This document shows positions 63,401 to 64,000 of a DNA stretch of 64,000 nt, piece by piece. The stretch is from positions 13,266,587-13,330,586 of the forward strand of contig NC_071333.1 in NCBI RefSeq assembly GCF_010183535.1, written 5' to 3'. Position 1 is the first letter of the stretch, and each line of letters begins with the position of its first letter. Position numbers and translations under genes: made by a program. The notes beneath the pieces were generated by a model. It saw nothing but the letters and a program-made list of their open reading frames with translations. It was not told the DNA's origin and did not search any database. Source of the DNA: Caenorhabditis remanei (lineage: Eukaryota > Nematoda > Chromadorea > Rhabditida > Rhabditidae).

Positions 63401-63857
63401 GACATCAATCAGAGTGGTGAAGATATCTCTGCAAATTTGAGGATTACTGTATGTGAGGCTAATTTTTCCATGCTCCTTAGCTTGCACTCTGACCGTCGGA
63501 TAGTTTGGTATTTGTCCTTTCGATATTTCTCTTTCAGAAAACTTTGATTTGTTTTCACACTTTCATTTTCTATTAAAATTCTTTAAGCTTTGATCGAAAG
63601 TTGTTTTGTTTCATTTTCTTATATCTTGCCGCCCACAGCATTGTTGTTGAAAATTGCTATTTTTGACTAGACAAAACTATTTCTGAAAGGGAAAGCTTAC
63701 CGCAGATATTGTCTGTCTTTCTTTGGAACGTTGGTGTTGTAAACATTGCAAATACCATTTTTACCGACAAGCCGACTCTTCTTTAGTTTTTTCGTCGACT
63801 TGCGGTAAAGGGGAGAAGAGTTTCGACGAGCGGTGAACGCCAGGGTGCGAATGCTTT
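60458..63857 (-). CDS. irk-1: inward-rectifier potassium channel (Kir), 5' end outside window
   Basis: Minus-strand exons: 63857-63701, 63428-63354, 63305-63141, 63091-62948, 62904-62769, 62697-62629, 62250-61936, 61889-61710, 61615-61494 and 60593-60458. The first listed exon continues from one beyond the window. Helix M1 (KWRWMLMLFASAFVLSW) is followed by the pore with HHTIGYGHRYIT, the potassium selectivity filter, then M2. The conserved cytosolic immunoglobulin-like domain carries RVGDMRNTHLVEAHVRLQ and LVWPTTLCHVID. M2 has Cys (ICALLLQSF) where strong rectifiers have an Asp. The Ser/Pro-rich tail ends in EIVSET. AATAAA lies 33 bases past the stop. The border of the penultimate exon is uncertain: reading on without splicing reaches a stop at 61448-61450, giving a different, shorter end. 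Confidence 0.92.
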
Positions 63858-64000
63858 CTGGAATAAAGAAAAATAACAGTAAAGTGATTCTTGAATTTTG
63901 AAAGAATTCTAGAAAACTTCCAAACACAGGAAGAGGAATTGAATGAAAGATGAAGGAAGCTCATTTGCTTTCTGTACACACACACTTTCCAGCAAAAAAC

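Overview
The window is nematode nuclear DNA, almost certainly the X chromosome of a Caenorhabditis species. The evidence is AT-rich DNA, introns mostly of 42-60 nt with TTTTCAG acceptors, splice-acceptor-like signals just before many start codons (trans-splicing), and a gene order matching what I recall of the C. elegans K11G12 and R03E9 clone regions. Every gene is split, so the models were joined by hand from exons with GT...AG borders and matching reading phase. Almost all assembled coding lengths are exact multiples of three.

Layout, left to right. (1) 0-10 kb: the first coding exon of a TMTC-type O-mannosyltransferase (minus strand, rest outside the window); a small type II membrane protein with a SEA-like domain (plus); and a divergent pair of paralogous secreted proteins that join lustrin-type Cys-rich modules to a PEBP-like domain. 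(2) 11.5-19.1 kb: acr-2 and acr-3, two non-alpha nicotinic acetylcholine receptor subunits in tandem. (3) 19.5-21.7 kb: an astacin metalloprotease (nas-11). (4) 22.2-27 kb, minus: two tandem NRAMP metal transporters (smf-2, smf-1). (5) 27.9-29.1 kb, minus: a mitochondrial dicarboxylate carrier, 249 bp downstream of a lipase maturation factor gene (29.3-32.3 kb). (6) 32.9-35.8 kb, minus: a degenerate GH63 (glucosidase I-like) type II membrane protein, with a palindromic transposon filling one of its introns. (7) 36-43.8 kb: a long gene-poor region rich in CACGTG sites leading to mdl-1 (MAD-like bHLH-Zip, 43.8-45 kb, plus). (8) 48.5-57.3 kb, minus: the SLC4-type anion transporter abts-4. (9) 60.5 kb to the right edge, minus: the inward-rectifier potassium channel irk-1, whose 5' end is outside.

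Functionally the acr-2/acr-3 pair stands out (motor-neuron receptor subunits in one transcriptional block), as does the smf pair (divalent metal uptake). The least familiar items are the lustrin-PEBP pair, the GH63-like protein that has lost its catalytic signatures, and the CACGTG-rich flank of a gene whose product family binds CACGTG. Gene symbols follow recognised C. elegans orthologues. Exon borders are read by eye and may be off by a base in places.
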